Made by a program: the position numbers and the translations under genes | Part shown: positions 55,024 to 63,823 of the stretch, in pieces | Layout: every line of letters begins with the position of its first letter | How positions within the stretch are numbered: position 1 is the stretch's first letter | The notes under the pieces: generated by a model | Seen by the model: the letters and a program-made list of their open reading frames with translations, nothing else | The model's database searches: none | What the model was told of the DNA's origin: nothing | Assembly: GCA_900545315.1 (NCBI GenBank) | Contig: UQYM01000002.1 | Span: 1 to 64,000, forward strand | DNA length: 64,000 nucleotides | Direction of reading: 5' to 3' | DNA from: an uncultured Alistipes sp. | GTDB taxonomy: Bacteria; Bacteroidota; Bacteroidia; Bacteroidales; Rikenellaceae

Positions 55024-56022
55024 ATGAAATTTCTGACTGAAGACAAACTGACCATCGTCGGCGCAGCCGGTATGATCGGTTCAAACATGGCCCAGACTGC
55101 CATGATGATGCATCTTACCCCGAACATCTGCCTCTACGATCCCTTCGCTCCGGCACTGGAGGGCGTAGCTGAAGAGCTCTTCCACTGTGGCTTCGAAGAT
55201 GTTAACCTCACCTTCACCTCAGATGTAGCAACCGCATTTAAAGATGCTAAATACATCGTCTCTTCAGGTGGTGCCGCTCGTAAAGCCGGTATGACCCGCG
55301 AAGATCTGCTCAAAGGCAACGCTCAGATCGCAGAACAACTCGGCAAAGACATCAAAACCTATTGCCCCGATGTAAAACATGTTGTCGTAATCTTCAACCC
55401 GGCCGATATTACCGGTCTGATTACTCTGCTCTATTCAGGTCTGAAACCTTCACAGGTAACGACTTTGGCCGCTTTGGACAGCACCCGTCTGAGAAGCGAA
55501 CTGGCCAAATACCTCAAACTGCCTGCTTCAGAGATCAAAAACTGCCGTACCTATGGCGGTCACGGCGAGCAGATGGCCGTATTCGGATCAACCACCGTAA
55601 TCAACGGTAAGAAACTTTCCGACATGATCGGTACTACCATTCCTGTTGCTGATTGGGACGCACTGCGTCAGCGCGTTATCCAGGGCGGTAAACACATCAT
55701 CGACCTGCGTGGCCGCTCTTCATTCCAGAGCCCTTCATACCTGTCAATCGAGATGATCGCCGCTGCAATGGGTGGTCCTGCTTTCCGCTGGCCAGCCGGT
55801 GTATATGTTAACACCGAAGGTTTCGACCACATCATGATGGCTATGGAGTCCTCTATCACCAAAGATGGTGTGAAATACCACAACGTAAAAGGTACTGCCG
55901 AGGAGATGAAGACTCTCGAAGAGAGCTACAAACACCTCTGCGCACTGCGTGACGAAGTGATCTCATTGGGCGTTCTGCCTCCGATCGATCAGTGGCACGC
56001 ACTCAACCCGAACATCGACTAA
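55024..56022 (+). CDS. mdh: Malate dehydrogenase
   Basis: MDH oxidises malate to oxaloacetate with NAD. The 332-residue protein has the dinucleotide-binding motif GAAGMIG (13-19), a substrate-binding loop GGAARKAGMTREDL, the LDSTRLRSELAKYL segment and the catalytic His180 in GGHGEQM. It is the Bacteroidota-type, slightly longer than the usual 312 residues. It links the TCA cycle with icd and gltA elsewhere in this window, and with reductive succinate formation in anaerobes. A double terminator follows the stop. Confidence 0.95.
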   Translation: MKFLTEDKLTIVGAAGMIGSNMAQTAMMMHLTPNICLYDPFAPALEGVAEELFHCGFEDVNLTFTSDVATAFKDAKYIVSSGGAARKAGMTREDLLKGNAQIAEQLGKDIKTYCPDVKHVVVIFNPADITGLITLLYSGLKPSQVTTLAALDSTRLRSELAKYLKLPASEIKNCRTYGGHGEQMAVFGSTTVINGKKLSDMIGTTIPVADWDALRQRVIQGGKHIIDLRGRSSFQSPSYLSIEMIAAAMGGPAFRWPAGVYVNTEGFDHIMMAMESSITKDGVKYHNVKGTAEEMKTLEESYKHLCALRDEVISLGVLPPIDQWHALNPNID

Positions 56023-56035
56023 GGTTCAAAAAACA

Positions 56036-56114
56036 GATTGGCTGTTTTTGTTAAACAGCCAATCCAACCCAGGTGAATCCTGGTCATAAAAAGAGGGAGT
56101 CAATTGACTCCCTC
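56036..56114 (+). terminator. Two stem-loops after mdh
   Basis: The first pairs GATTGGCTGTTT (56036-56047) with AAACAGCCAATC (56053-56064). The second is a palindrome GAGGGAGTCAA / TTGACTCCCTC (56093-56114) followed by TCTTATTTTAT, the more likely terminator. Confidence 0.75.
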
Positions 56115-56469
56115 TCTTATTTTATATTTCTATATCAAGACAAAAACTCCCCATGATCTATTTAGTTGAAAACATTCTGCTCCTCAAGCCTAAAAACTAT
56201 GGACGCAATATCCTGGTTGCTCTTTATATTCCGTCCTGTTTGTCACCGGAGGTCTCAAGGTGTATAATGGTCCATCAACAATAAAACGTAACCGAGCAAA
56301 AACCATCATCCTAAAATGCTCCCCTGTCTATTGATGCGATCAAAACCGGCTGTGCGGAGTAAAAAACACAATTACAACATTTTTCTCTTCAGAGAACAGA
56401 TTACAAGTAGAATCGACATCGCAATATACACCGAGAAGATTTTCCTGAATCAGGAATTGTACGTTTACC
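56115..56469. other. Intergenic gap downstream of mdh
   Basis: Convergent gap between mdh and the unknown minus-strand gene. AT-rich, nothing recognised. A minus-strand frame at 56340-56570 overlaps the end of the next gene in another register and may be chance. Confidence 0.45.
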
Positions 56470-57237
56470 TTACCACTCATTGACAGCATAAAGCACGGCA
56501 CATCGGAGTTGCTGCAATAACTCATTGGATACCTGTTCGTACTGTTCTCTCTGCCCCAACTTGTCAGCAATCCCTGCAGGTGAATCGTTCCACGATCCCA
56601 TTCCTCCGAAAAGATCCGCTACACCGGCTGCTTCGAACATGCGCCGGTTATGCTCCGGTAATGGCAGTGCGGGTTCAGACGTAACGGTAACTTCACCATC
56701 CAAAACGGACAGGGCACGATGAAAGACCTCAGCAAATTCCCCACATCCAATCTGCCGGGAGAAGGCTTCAATCCGAATCAATGCCTCTCTGAAACGTTCA
56801 GCATTGTTCTCCCACTGCAATTTCCGTTTGAATATTTCGGGAACGTGACTCTCCTCGTAAACGACATCCCATCCATCCGATTGGGAATCGGACAGCCATA
56901 CGGATCCCCAAAGTCTTACCCGACCATGACGAAAAAAACAGACCAAAAAATTCGGAGATGAATTGGCAAATGCAAGCGAATCCCGATTATCAGACTTTGT
57001 TGACGTAAGATATTGCAAATCGACCAATCCTTGTGTCCGGCATCGCTCAAACCATTCCGAAACACTTCCGACCGAGTATGTTTTGGTTCTCCCAAACCAT
57101 TTTCGCTCCCGAAAACGAAAGGACGTGCTATTCACATACAGCTGTGGATCATACGCCAATGATGTTCCCGCCCGTAGGGCTTGTCGAGCTGCCACCAATA
57201 TAGAACAGGCTTGCGCCATATCCCCTCTCATACACAC
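56470..57237 (-). CDS. Conserved-looking protein of unknown function
   Basis: The 255-residue protein has no signal peptide or membrane segment. It begins MCMRGDMAQACSILVAAR, with alternative ATGs at the third and seventh codons. It ends in a helical tail GQREQYEQVSNELLQQLRCA. The middle has many Trp, Phe and Arg residues (ERKWFGRTKTYSVGSVSEWF) and a Gly/Asp loop AGVADLFGGMGSWNDSP. I recognise no family. Its length and lack of stop codons make it a likely gene. It follows the DPP5-like gene on the same strand but a terminator separates them. Confidence 0.6.
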   Translation of the reverse strand: MCMRGDMAQACSILVAARQALRAGTSLAYDPQLYVNSTSFRFRERKWFGRTKTYSVGSVSEWFERCRTQGLVDLQYLTSTKSDNRDSLAFANSSPNFLVCFFRHGRVRLWGSVWLSDSQSDGWDVVYEESHVPEIFKRKLQWENNAERFREALIRIEAFSRQIGCGEFAEVFHRALSVLDGEVTVTSEPALPLPEHNRRMFEAAGVADLFGGMGSWNDSPAGIADKLGQREQYEQVSNELLQQLRCAVLYAVNEW

Positions 57238-57285
57238 TCCTCCTTATCCTTGCTATATTCAATCTATCGAACCTTTAAATAAAAA

Positions 57286-57309
57286 TCGGACGGCTTGAAG
57301 GCCGTCCGA
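57286..57309 (-). terminator. Terminator of the DPP5-like gene
   Basis: TCGGACGGC pairs with GCCGTCCGA around a short loop. On the minus strand it is followed by TTTTTATTT, 14 bases past the stop. Confidence 0.85.
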
Positions 57310-57322
57310 AATCACTCAGCAA

Positions 57323-59458
57323 CTATTTCGTTGTTTCGGAAGATTGCCCTGTTGAAGGATTCTTCACATATTTATCGAGCCAACCGAAGAACTCACGCTG
57401 CCATACCAGCGAATTCTGCGGTTTAAACACCTGATGCGCCTCATTTTCGAAAGCGACTAACCGCGCAGGAACTCCCATCAACTGAGCCGCTGTATAGGCC
57501 TGCAGATTCTCCGTATAAGGGATCCGGAAATCATTCAACCCAGAGAAGATCAAAATCGGGGTATCCCAGTTCTTCACGAATTTGTGTGGTGAGTTGGCAT
57601 ATGAACGTTTAGCCACCGGACTGTCGCTCCAATAAGGACCTCCCAAATCGTTATTCGGGAACCACAACTCCTCCGTCCCGCAGTACATGCTCTCGAAGTT
57701 AAACATTCCGCAGTGGGCGATAAAGGCTTTGAAACGCTTGTTATGATTGCCGGCCAAGAAGTAAACCGAATAGCCACCATAACTTGCTCCAACGCAACCC
57801 AGGCGGTTCTCATCGGCCCACGGCTCACGAGCCACATCATCAATTGCACTGAGGTAATCGCGGATATTCTGTCCACTGTAGTCGCCCGAAATCTGATCGA
57901 GCCACTCCTGACCGAACGACGGCAAACCGCGACGGTTCGGAGCTACAACAATATACCCTTGAGCTGCCATCAACTGATAGTTCCAACGGTAGCTCCAACG
58001 CTGGCTAACCACACTCTGCGGCCCGCCCTGACAATAGAGCAATACCGGATAAGATTTGGTCGAATCGAAGTCGGGAGGCAAGATCACCCAAGTCAACATC
58101 TCCTTGTTGTCGGTGGTCTTCACCATCCGCTCGCGAACCTCACCCATCTTGATATTATCATAGATCTCGGCATTGGTATTGGTCAGCTGAGTCAAGGTGC
58201 CATCCGACAGATTCACGGCATACAACTCGGTCGGTGAACTCAACGTCGTACGTTCGGCCACCAACTTGCCACCACCCATCGTGAAGGCATTCAGATCATG
58301 TGCACCGCGAGTGACTACCTCAACCGGCGAGCCGTCGAGACCCACCCTGCAAAGCTGATAAGTAGCCCGAATCGGAGTCAGGAAGTAGAGTTTGTCATTG
58401 CCATCCCAAACCACGTTTCCGGCATTGTAATCAAAATCTTTGGTCAGATACAGTTTCTCACCGGTAGCCAGCTTCGTCACAAAGAGACGATCCTTGTCCG
58501 ACTCGTTGCCGTCACGCTCCATGCTGGTGAAGGCCACCATGCTGTCATCGGGCGAGAAGCGAGGATACTTGTCATAGCCCATCATCCCTTCGGTGATGTT
58601 GGTCGTCTTGCCGCTGGCCAGATCATACAGATAAATATCCGAATTGGTGCTCAAAGCGTACTGTTTGCCCTTCATCTTTTTGCAGGTATAGGCCAACTGC
58701 GTACCGGCATTGTTCCAGGAGATCTCTGCCGCATCGAAATAGGGCGCCATCGGTGCATCCCACGGCTCTCCCGCCATGATGTCCACCCCTTCGGCCACCT
58801 TACCGTTCTGCAGATCGGCCACAAACAGATGCAGGTAGCTGCCATCATCCCAATAATTCCAGTGACGGGCCATCAGATCATCATAGATCATCGCCTTTGA
58901 ATCGGGAAGATCAGGGAAGATCTCCGATGAACGGCGTTTCTCGACCTGAACCCGCTTGATATAATAGAGCTTGTCCCCTTTCGGTGACACGCCAAAGCCT
59001 TCGATGCCTCCTTCGATCGCCGACAACTGACGCATATCACTGCCATCGGGTTTGGAACTCCACAACTGCACATCTCCGCTCCGGGTCGAAAGGAAGTAGA
59101 TCCGACTGCCATCCGCACTCCACTGAATCGAAGCCTCCTTGCCGGCTCCATCCGTAATCTGGACCGCTTCACCGCCATCGGTCGGTACCGACCAGATGTG
59201 CGTGGAACTTTTATCATCCTTCATGCTGTAATAGCTCACCGTATAGAGAACGGTCTTGCCATCGGGCGATACGGTCGAACCTCCTACACGCCCCATCTTC
59301 CACATCACCTCAGGGGTCAGAATCCCGGCACTCTTCTCAGCCTCGGTCAATGAATTGTCAATCTTCATCGGGTCTGTCTTTTTGCCTGTGCCGTCACCGC
59401 AGGCAACCGTCAAGGCCGCTACTGCTCCTGCCAGCAACAGAGTCGTCGATCTCTTCAT
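57323..59458 (-). CDS. S9 family peptidase, DPP5-like lipoprotein
   Basis: The 711-residue protein has a lipobox (LTVAC), a beta-propeller domain with PDGKTVLYT/SPDDSMVAFT-type WD-like repeats, and a C-terminal hydrolase. Catalytic residues are Ser in GASYGGYS, Asp in SGLNDFRIPY and His in ENEAHQVF. The GASYGGY pattern and length fit dipeptidyl peptidase 5 of Porphyromonas and relatives, although an acylaminoacyl peptidase is also possible. With prolyl oligopeptidase and DPP III it forms a set of envelope peptidases for protein-based nutrition. It ends before a strong terminator. Confidence 0.88.
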   Translation of the reverse strand: MKRSTTLLLAGAVAALTVACGDGTGKKTDPMKIDNSLTEAEKSAGILTPEVMWKMGRVGGSTVSPDGKTVLYTVSYYSMKDDKSSTHIWSVPTDGGEAVQITDGAGKEASIQWSADGSRIYFLSTRSGDVQLWSSKPDGSDMRQLSAIEGGIEGFGVSPKGDKLYYIKRVQVEKRRSSEIFPDLPDSKAMIYDDLMARHWNYWDDGSYLHLFVADLQNGKVAEGVDIMAGEPWDAPMAPYFDAAEISWNNAGTQLAYTCKKMKGKQYALSTNSDIYLYDLASGKTTNITEGMMGYDKYPRFSPDDSMVAFTSMERDGNESDKDRLFVTKLATGEKLYLTKDFDYNAGNVVWDGNDKLYFLTPIRATYQLCRVGLDGSPVEVVTRGAHDLNAFTMGGGKLVAERTTLSSPTELYAVNLSDGTLTQLTNTNAEIYDNIKMGEVRERMVKTTDNKEMLTWVILPPDFDSTKSYPVLLYCQGGPQSVVSQRWSYRWNYQLMAAQGYIVVAPNRRGLPSFGQEWLDQISGDYSGQNIRDYLSAIDDVAREPWADENRLGCVGASYGGYSVYFLAGNHNKRFKAFIAHCGMFNFESMYCGTEELWFPNNDLGGPYWSDSPVAKRSYANSPHKFVKNWDTPILIFSGLNDFRIPYTENLQAYTAAQLMGVPARLVAFENEAHQVFKPQNSLVWQREFFGWLDKYVKNPSTGQSSETTK

Positions 59459-59608
59459 CTTGTTTATCTATTTTGTTTCATCATTTATGGATTGGGTCAG
59501 GGGAAAGAGTACGATACCACCCCTCCCCTTAAAAATCAACACGCCATCCGTAAAATTGCCTACGATCAGCCCTCTCCAATACAGAGCCTCCTGCAGGCAC
59601 CGCCTGGG

Positions 59609-60214
59609 CTATTTCACATAACCGCCCGCGGTCAATACGTCACGAATGGTGAAATAGGTGTTTTCCAATTTTGCAGCCAGTTCCGCCTGAGGCACCCAAA
59701 CAGCTTGTGTAATGCCTTCGACAGTTTGGGGTGCAGGCATCTCTTTGCCATCATAGCTCATCCGATACCAGGAGGTCTGCTTCAACACCCACTCGCCATG
59801 CAGCTGATAGCAGTGGTAAGTATGGGTAATAAAGTCGCCCCGCTGCAACCCGGTGAGACCGCACTCTTCGCTCACCTCACGAACCGCACACTCCTCGATC
59901 CGTTCTCCAGGTTCCAGTTTTCCTTTGGGCAGGTCCCACCGACCGTTGCGAAAAATCAACAGCAAACGCCCCTCGGGATCGGAAGTGACACCACCTCCTG
60001 CCTGGATAAAACGTTGCGCAGCGCGGAATTGAGCGAAAACCTGCTCAATATCATCCGAAATCACCGCAAGATGCTTGCTATTCTGAACTTTTTGCAACAA
60101 CTTTGCTATTGAAAGCGGCTCACCTGCTGCGGGCCGGAAAGTGACATACGAAGCGTTGTCCGGCTGTTGAGCCGTGAAGAGTACGACACTGTTTTCGATA
60201 TAAACCTTATACAT
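59609..60214 (-). CDS. NUDIX hydrolase with N-terminal extension
   Basis: The Nudix box lies at residues 98-120: G(5x)E(7x)REVSEECGL within [20 protein letters not shown]. It coordinates divalent metal for hydrolysing nucleoside diphosphate derivatives. The first 70 residues ([12 protein letters not shown]...) form an added domain of unknown role found in some Bacteroidota members. The substrate cannot be predicted. Its start lies only 11 bases from pyrE on the other strand, so the two promoters must overlap the opposing coding regions. Confidence 0.88.
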   Translation of the reverse strand: MYKVYIENSVVLFTAQQPDNASYVTFRPAAGEPLSIAKLLQKVQNSKHLAVISDDIEQVFAQFRAAQRFIQAGGGVTSDPEGRLLLIFRNGRWDLPKGKLEPGERIEECAVREVSEECGLTGLQRGDFITHTYHCYQLHGEWVLKQTSWYRMSYDGKEMPAPQTVEGITQAVWVPQAELAAKLENTYFTIRDVLTAGGYVK

Positions 60215-60225
60215 AAAGCACGAAA

Positions 60226-60858
60226 ATGAACGATTCCGCCAAACAGATTGCCGGAAGCTTGTTGCAAATTAAGGCAATTAAATTAAATCCGACAAATCAT
60301 TTTACATGGGCTTCAGGCTGGTACTCGCCGATTTACTGCGACAACCGCAAGATACTCTCCTACCCCGCTGTCCGCAAACAGGTCTATGAGGCCTTTGCCG
60401 ACCTGATCGCCGAAAAATATCCCGACGCCGAAGTGCTGGCCGGCGTAGCTACCGGTGCCATCGCACACGGCGTATTGGTTGCCGAAAAGATGGGCAAGCC
60501 CTTTATTTATGTACGCAGTGCTCCGAAATCACACGGATTGACCAATCAGGTCGAAGGCGAGGTTAAACCTGGTGCCAAAGTGGTCGTGATCGAAGATCTC
60601 GTCTCCACCGGAGGCAGCAGCCTGAGCGCTGTCGAAGCGCTGAAAAAGGCAGGCTGCGACGTACTCGGCATGGTAGCGATCTTTACCTACGGATTCCCGA
60701 CAGCCGAAGAAAACTTCGCTAAAGCCGGTGTTAAACTCGATACGCTGAGCAACTACAACACGATGATCGAGATGGCCATCGAACAGGGATACGTTCACCC
60801 GGATGAACTCGAAACCCTCAAAGAGTGGCGCCGCGATCCCGCTTCGTGGAAAAAGTAA
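60226..60858 (+). CDS. pyrE: Orotate phosphoribosyltransferase
   Basis: PyrE joins orotate to PRPP to give OMP in de novo pyrimidine synthesis. The 210-residue protein has the PRPP-binding motif [14 protein letters not shown] and the N-terminal [11 protein letters not shown] segment. It is divergent from a NUDIX hydrolase gene and upstream of an SRPBCC gene on the same strand, with a terminator between. Other pyr genes are not in the window. Confidence 0.95.
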   Translation: MNDSAKQIAGSLLQIKAIKLNPTNHFTWASGWYSPIYCDNRKILSYPAVRKQVYEAFADLIAEKYPDAEVLAGVATGAIAHGVLVAEKMGKPFIYVRSAPKSHGLTNQVEGEVKPGAKVVVIEDLVSTGGSSLSAVEALKKAGCDVLGMVAIFTYGFPTAEENFAKAGVKLDTLSNYNTMIEMAIEQGYVHPDELETLKEWRRDPASWKK

Positions 60859-60874
60859 TTTGACAACATATCCC

Positions 60875-60907
60875 GGTTCTCTCGAGGCGTAATGCTTCGA
60901 GAGAACC
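60875..60907 (+). terminator. Terminator after pyrE
   Basis: GGTTCTCTCGA pairs with TCGAGAGAACC (11 bp) around an 11-base loop, followed by ATTTTCATTTTTG. Confidence 0.8.
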
Positions 60908-61131
60908 ATTTTCATTTTTGATTGTACACCTCAACCGTATGTCCTCCGGATGGTTCTCGTGGCTTGAGTCGCGCAGAGCAGCGGGTTGTAATCTCTCCGC
61001 AAGTCCAAACGCAACGAAAGGGGCTCTCGTGACAAGCCATCTGTTTCAATTTTTCCCGGATTCCGGGATCAGTGGACGGAAAACCTTAAGAACATATCCA
61101 AACGGCATACCCCAATAAGCAGATCAACCTT

Positions 61132-61566
61132 ATGGAAAGATACGAAAGCAAACATGTTCAAATCCTGCAACCGGCCTCGATGATTTACGGCGTGCTCTCC
61201 GATTTCAGCCATCTGACGCCGGTACTCGGCGACAAAGTCGAAGGGTGGAGCGCAACAGCCGACACCTGCTCGTTCAAGGTGCAGGGATTTCAGGTCAACC
61301 TGCAAATGGTCGAAAAGGTTGAGCCCAAACTGATCAAGGTGACCGGTGCAGAGGGCTCCCCCATGGATTTCACCTTCTGGTTGCAGCTGGTGAGCGTCAG
61401 CGATACGGATACCCGCATGCGCCTGGTACTCGATGTCAAGCTGCCGATGATGATGAAGATGATGGTCGGTAAGAAACTGGCTGGGGCTGTGGACCAGATC
61501 GCCGACCAGATCGCCGAAGCCTTTAACCGCATTCCGGCCGGTGCCACCATGCCCGGACAGTTTTAG
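61132..61566 (+). CDS. SRPBCC family protein
   Basis: The 144-residue protein has the helix-grip layout of START/polyketide-cyclase proteins: an N-terminal strand, ILQPASMIYGVLSDFSHLTP (entry helices), several strands, and a long C-terminal helix GAVDQIADQIAEAFNRI. Such proteins bind a small hydrophobic ligand; the function of this one is unknown. A Met/Lys run MMMKMM lies just before the last helix. It follows pyrE by 273 bases. Confidence 0.75.
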   Translation: MERYESKHVQILQPASMIYGVLSDFSHLTPVLGDKVEGWSATADTCSFKVQGFQVNLQMVEKVEPKLIKVTGAEGSPMDFTFWLQLVSVSDTDTRMRLVLDVKLPMMMKMMVGKKLAGAVDQIADQIAEAFNRIPAGATMPGQF

Positions 61567-61786
61567 AAGAGAAAGCGTCCTTCTGACCCTAAAGTATCCT
61601 CCTGATTCCAATGGCACATTGCAGGTGCACCCCGTGAGGACACAAATCGGCTGCTCGAAATAATCTAAGTGCGCTCTTGAAAATCCATTCCACACGCCCT
61701 GCTGGATCGGAATCAAGTCTCATTGGGTCAGGATAGAATGCTGCAAAAAACAACGAGCCATCAAGTTCTCTTGCTTTCAATACACA

Positions 61787-61827
61787 AACGCCGATGAATC
61801 TTTATTGATTCGTCGGCGTTTTTTTTA
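61787..61827 (+). terminator. Terminator after the SRPBCC gene
   Basis: AACGCCGATGAATC pairs with GATTCGTCGGCGTT (14 bp, one G-T pair) and is followed by TTTTTTT. It lies 220 bases after the stop, so the transcript has a long 3' UTR or another small element. Confidence 0.8.
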
Positions 61828-62250
61828 TTTCTACAGCTATACAACCTTACTGCCCACCTTTTGTTCCCGCTGCAGCACTGCTCTCTCTTGGCCACGCAAC
61901 GCACTCACGATCTTTGATTTCAGTCAGACCAAAAGCCTTTTCGCAAAAAAGGTGGATGCCTCCTTGGCATTTAACAATACCATACACACCTCTTTAGCGC
62001 CCAAATCAGATCATTCGGGATCGGCTCCATCCATGTTGGTAGGAATGACCCATTCGTGTCGGTGAGGTCAGCAACATTCTTCTGATGGATTACGGCTCTG
62101 CGGGTCCAATTCTATGGCAACAAATGCAGCCCCGCCCCCAAGCAATCATCCGTCCCTCCTCAACCAGCGCCTTGCTCCGATGTCCGCCTTGGGAACGGTC
62201 TCCTTCACGTTTCAAGGGCTGCACATACACCGACCCGATAAAACAAAAAA

Positions 62251-62282
62251 AACGTCTGACAAACATTAGTTTATCAGACGTT
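62251..62282 (-). terminator. Terminator of tRNA-Gln
   Basis: On the minus strand AACGTCTGATAAAC pairs with GTTTGTCAGACGTT (one G-T pair) around TAAT, followed by TTTTTT. It begins 2 bases after the tRNA. Confidence 0.85.
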
Positions 62283-62284
62283 CG

Positions 62285-62355
62285 TTGACCCACCAGGATT
62301 CGAACCTGGAATGACAGAACCAAAATCTGCAGTGTTGCCATTACACCATGGGTCA
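62285..62355 (-). tRNA. tRNA-Gln (anticodon TTG)
   Basis: A 71-base cloverleaf on the minus strand: acceptor TGACCCA / TGGGTCA, anticodon loop with TTG flanked by CAGAT / GTCTG-type stem, T-loop GGTTCGAATCC. CCA is not encoded. A -7 box and a terminator flank it. Confidence 0.95.
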
Positions 62356-62382
62356 AACAGACCGTTCATGTGAACAGGCTTG

Positions 62383-62390
62383 CAAAGATA
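62383..62390 (-). promoter_or_regulatory. -7 box of tRNA-Gln
   Basis: TATCTTTG on the minus strand, 27 bases before the tRNA 5' end. The -33 region lacks TTTG. Confidence 0.55.
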
Positions 62391-62456
62391 CGCATAATTT
62401 TCATTTATGCAACGCTATAACCTGCTTTTCAATATATCAACCGCCTCGGAAACCGC

Positions 62457-63818
62457 TCACTTCCCGATGGCAGCCATGATCTGTTCGGTTGCTCCCTTGT
62501 GTGACCGGACATAATCGGCACATGCCGCACTGCTGCGCCGCCATGCCTCCTCATCGGTCAACAAGCCGGAAAACCACTGCTCCAACTCCTCGTAATTCAA
62601 AATGCTGCGAGCTCCGCCCGCAGCGATCAAATCACACGCCTCCTGGAACCGAGCATAGTTCGGGCCAAAAGCCAACGGCAAACCAAACGTCGCCGCCTCT
62701 AACGTATTGTGGATACCGACGCCGAAGCCGCCTCCAATATAACCCCACTTTCCGTAACGATACACCGACGACAAAATGCCGATCGTATCGATAAACAGCA
62801 CCCCGGCACCGGCCAGATCACTCTGCGGAGTCAACTGCGTATAGCGCAGTGCTGGACGCTCAATGCGGGCAATCATCCGTTCGATACGGGCCGGATCAAT
62901 TTCGTGAGCGGCCACAATAAACTTGACATCGGGATGGGCATTGATCAGTTGCAACAACAACTGCTCGTCGGGCGGCCAGGTACTACCGGCCACAAACACC
63001 TTCGCCCCCCTGGCAAACTCTTCAACCTCCGGCAGCTGTTTAGCAGCCTGGGCAATGGCATAGACCCGATCGAAGCGGGTATCTCCGGCCACCTCGACCC
63101 GATTGATCCCAATACCGGCCAACAACTGCAAAGACTCCTGATTCTGGACAAATAGACGGTCAAACGTTCCAAGCACCCGCCGGAACATGCCTCCCCACGG
63201 TCGGAAAAAGGATTGTCCCTCGCGGAAAATTCCCGAAATCAGGTAACTTTTCGCTCCGCAGCGTTGCAGAGCAAACAGGTAGTTGGCCCAGAACTCATAT
63301 TTGACAAAAACGGCGATTTTCGGGCGGAATATAGCCATAAATCGGCGCACGTTGCGCGGTGTATCGGCCGGCAGATAAAAGATAAAATCTGCCCCCGTAT
63401 AGCTCTTTCGCACCTCATACCCCGACGGCGAGAAGAAGGTCAACAAAATTTTCCAATCGGGATGGGCAGCACGAAACGCCTCGATAACCGGTCGTCCCTG
63501 CTCAAACTCGCCCAATGATGCACAATGAAACCAGATCAGCTGACGCTCCGCAGAAGAATCGGATCCACCGCTCTCCGTACCTGCTACCTGCTCAATTGCC
63601 TCACTCGTTTGCTTTGACAGCTTTCCCTGTAAATCACCTTGCGCAGCATCCGGCGTCGCACTCTTTCGGTCGATATCGCTCTGCTGAACAGCCTCGGCCA
63701 TACGGCGAAAGATTCCTCGACGCCCACGACTCCACAAACGGGCCTTTTCGTTGAACAGCCCGGCAAAATGCAACCCGGCATCCAGCATATAGATGCCGGC
63801 TTTATAGAACAATCGCAT
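62457..63818 (-). CDS. waaA: 3-deoxy-D-manno-octulosonic acid transferase with insert
   Basis: WaaA (KdtA) adds Kdo to lipid A precursor at the cytoplasmic face of the inner membrane. The 453-residue protein is about 35-45 residues longer than usual. Its N-terminal part (1-43) and the core from ERQLIWFHCASLGEFEQGRP (with the catalytic Glu104) are normal; the extra part is a polar low-complexity stretch (44-92, Ser/Gln/Asp-rich). C-terminal GGGFGVGIHNTLEAATFG is the sugar-nucleotide site. It starts 5 bases after the stop of a Crp/Fnr-type gene, so both are cotranscribed. Confidence 0.92.
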   Translation of the reverse strand: MRLFYKAGIYMLDAGLHFAGLFNEKARLWSRGRRGIFRRMAEAVQQSDIDRKSATPDAAQGDLQGKLSKQTSEAIEQVAGTESGGSDSSAERQLIWFHCASLGEFEQGRPVIEAFRAAHPDWKILLTFFSPSGYEVRKSYTGADFIFYLPADTPRNVRRFMAIFRPKIAVFVKYEFWANYLFALQRCGAKSYLISGIFREGQSFFRPWGGMFRRVLGTFDRLFVQNQESLQLLAGIGINRVEVAGDTRFDRVYAIAQAAKQLPEVEEFARGAKVFVAGSTWPPDEQLLLQLINAHPDVKFIVAAHEIDPARIERMIARIERPALRYTQLTPQSDLAGAGVLFIDTIGILSSVYRYGKWGYIGGGFGVGIHNTLEAATFGLPLAFGPNYARFQEACDLIAAGGARSILNYEELEQWFSGLLTDEEAWRRSSAACADYVRSHKGATEQIMAAIGK

Positions 63819-63823
63819 GCCTA

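Larger units (their letters stand above)
61567..62284. other. Gap between the SRPBCC gene and tRNA-Gln
   Basis: Contains the terminator at 61787-61827 and the tRNA terminator at its right end. The remaining roughly 600 bases showed no gene, no repeats and no recognised small RNA. Confidence 0.5.

Noticed and set aside
56340..56570. 76-codon minus-strand frame at the end of the unknown gene
   Set aside because: It overlaps that gene in another register with no own start signals. A frameshifted extension is possible but not supported by anything visible.
61828..62240. Small RNA gene such as 6S, SRP RNA or tmRNA in the gap before tRNA-Gln
   Set aside because: None of the conserved sequence blocks of these RNAs is present and no strong long stem was found.
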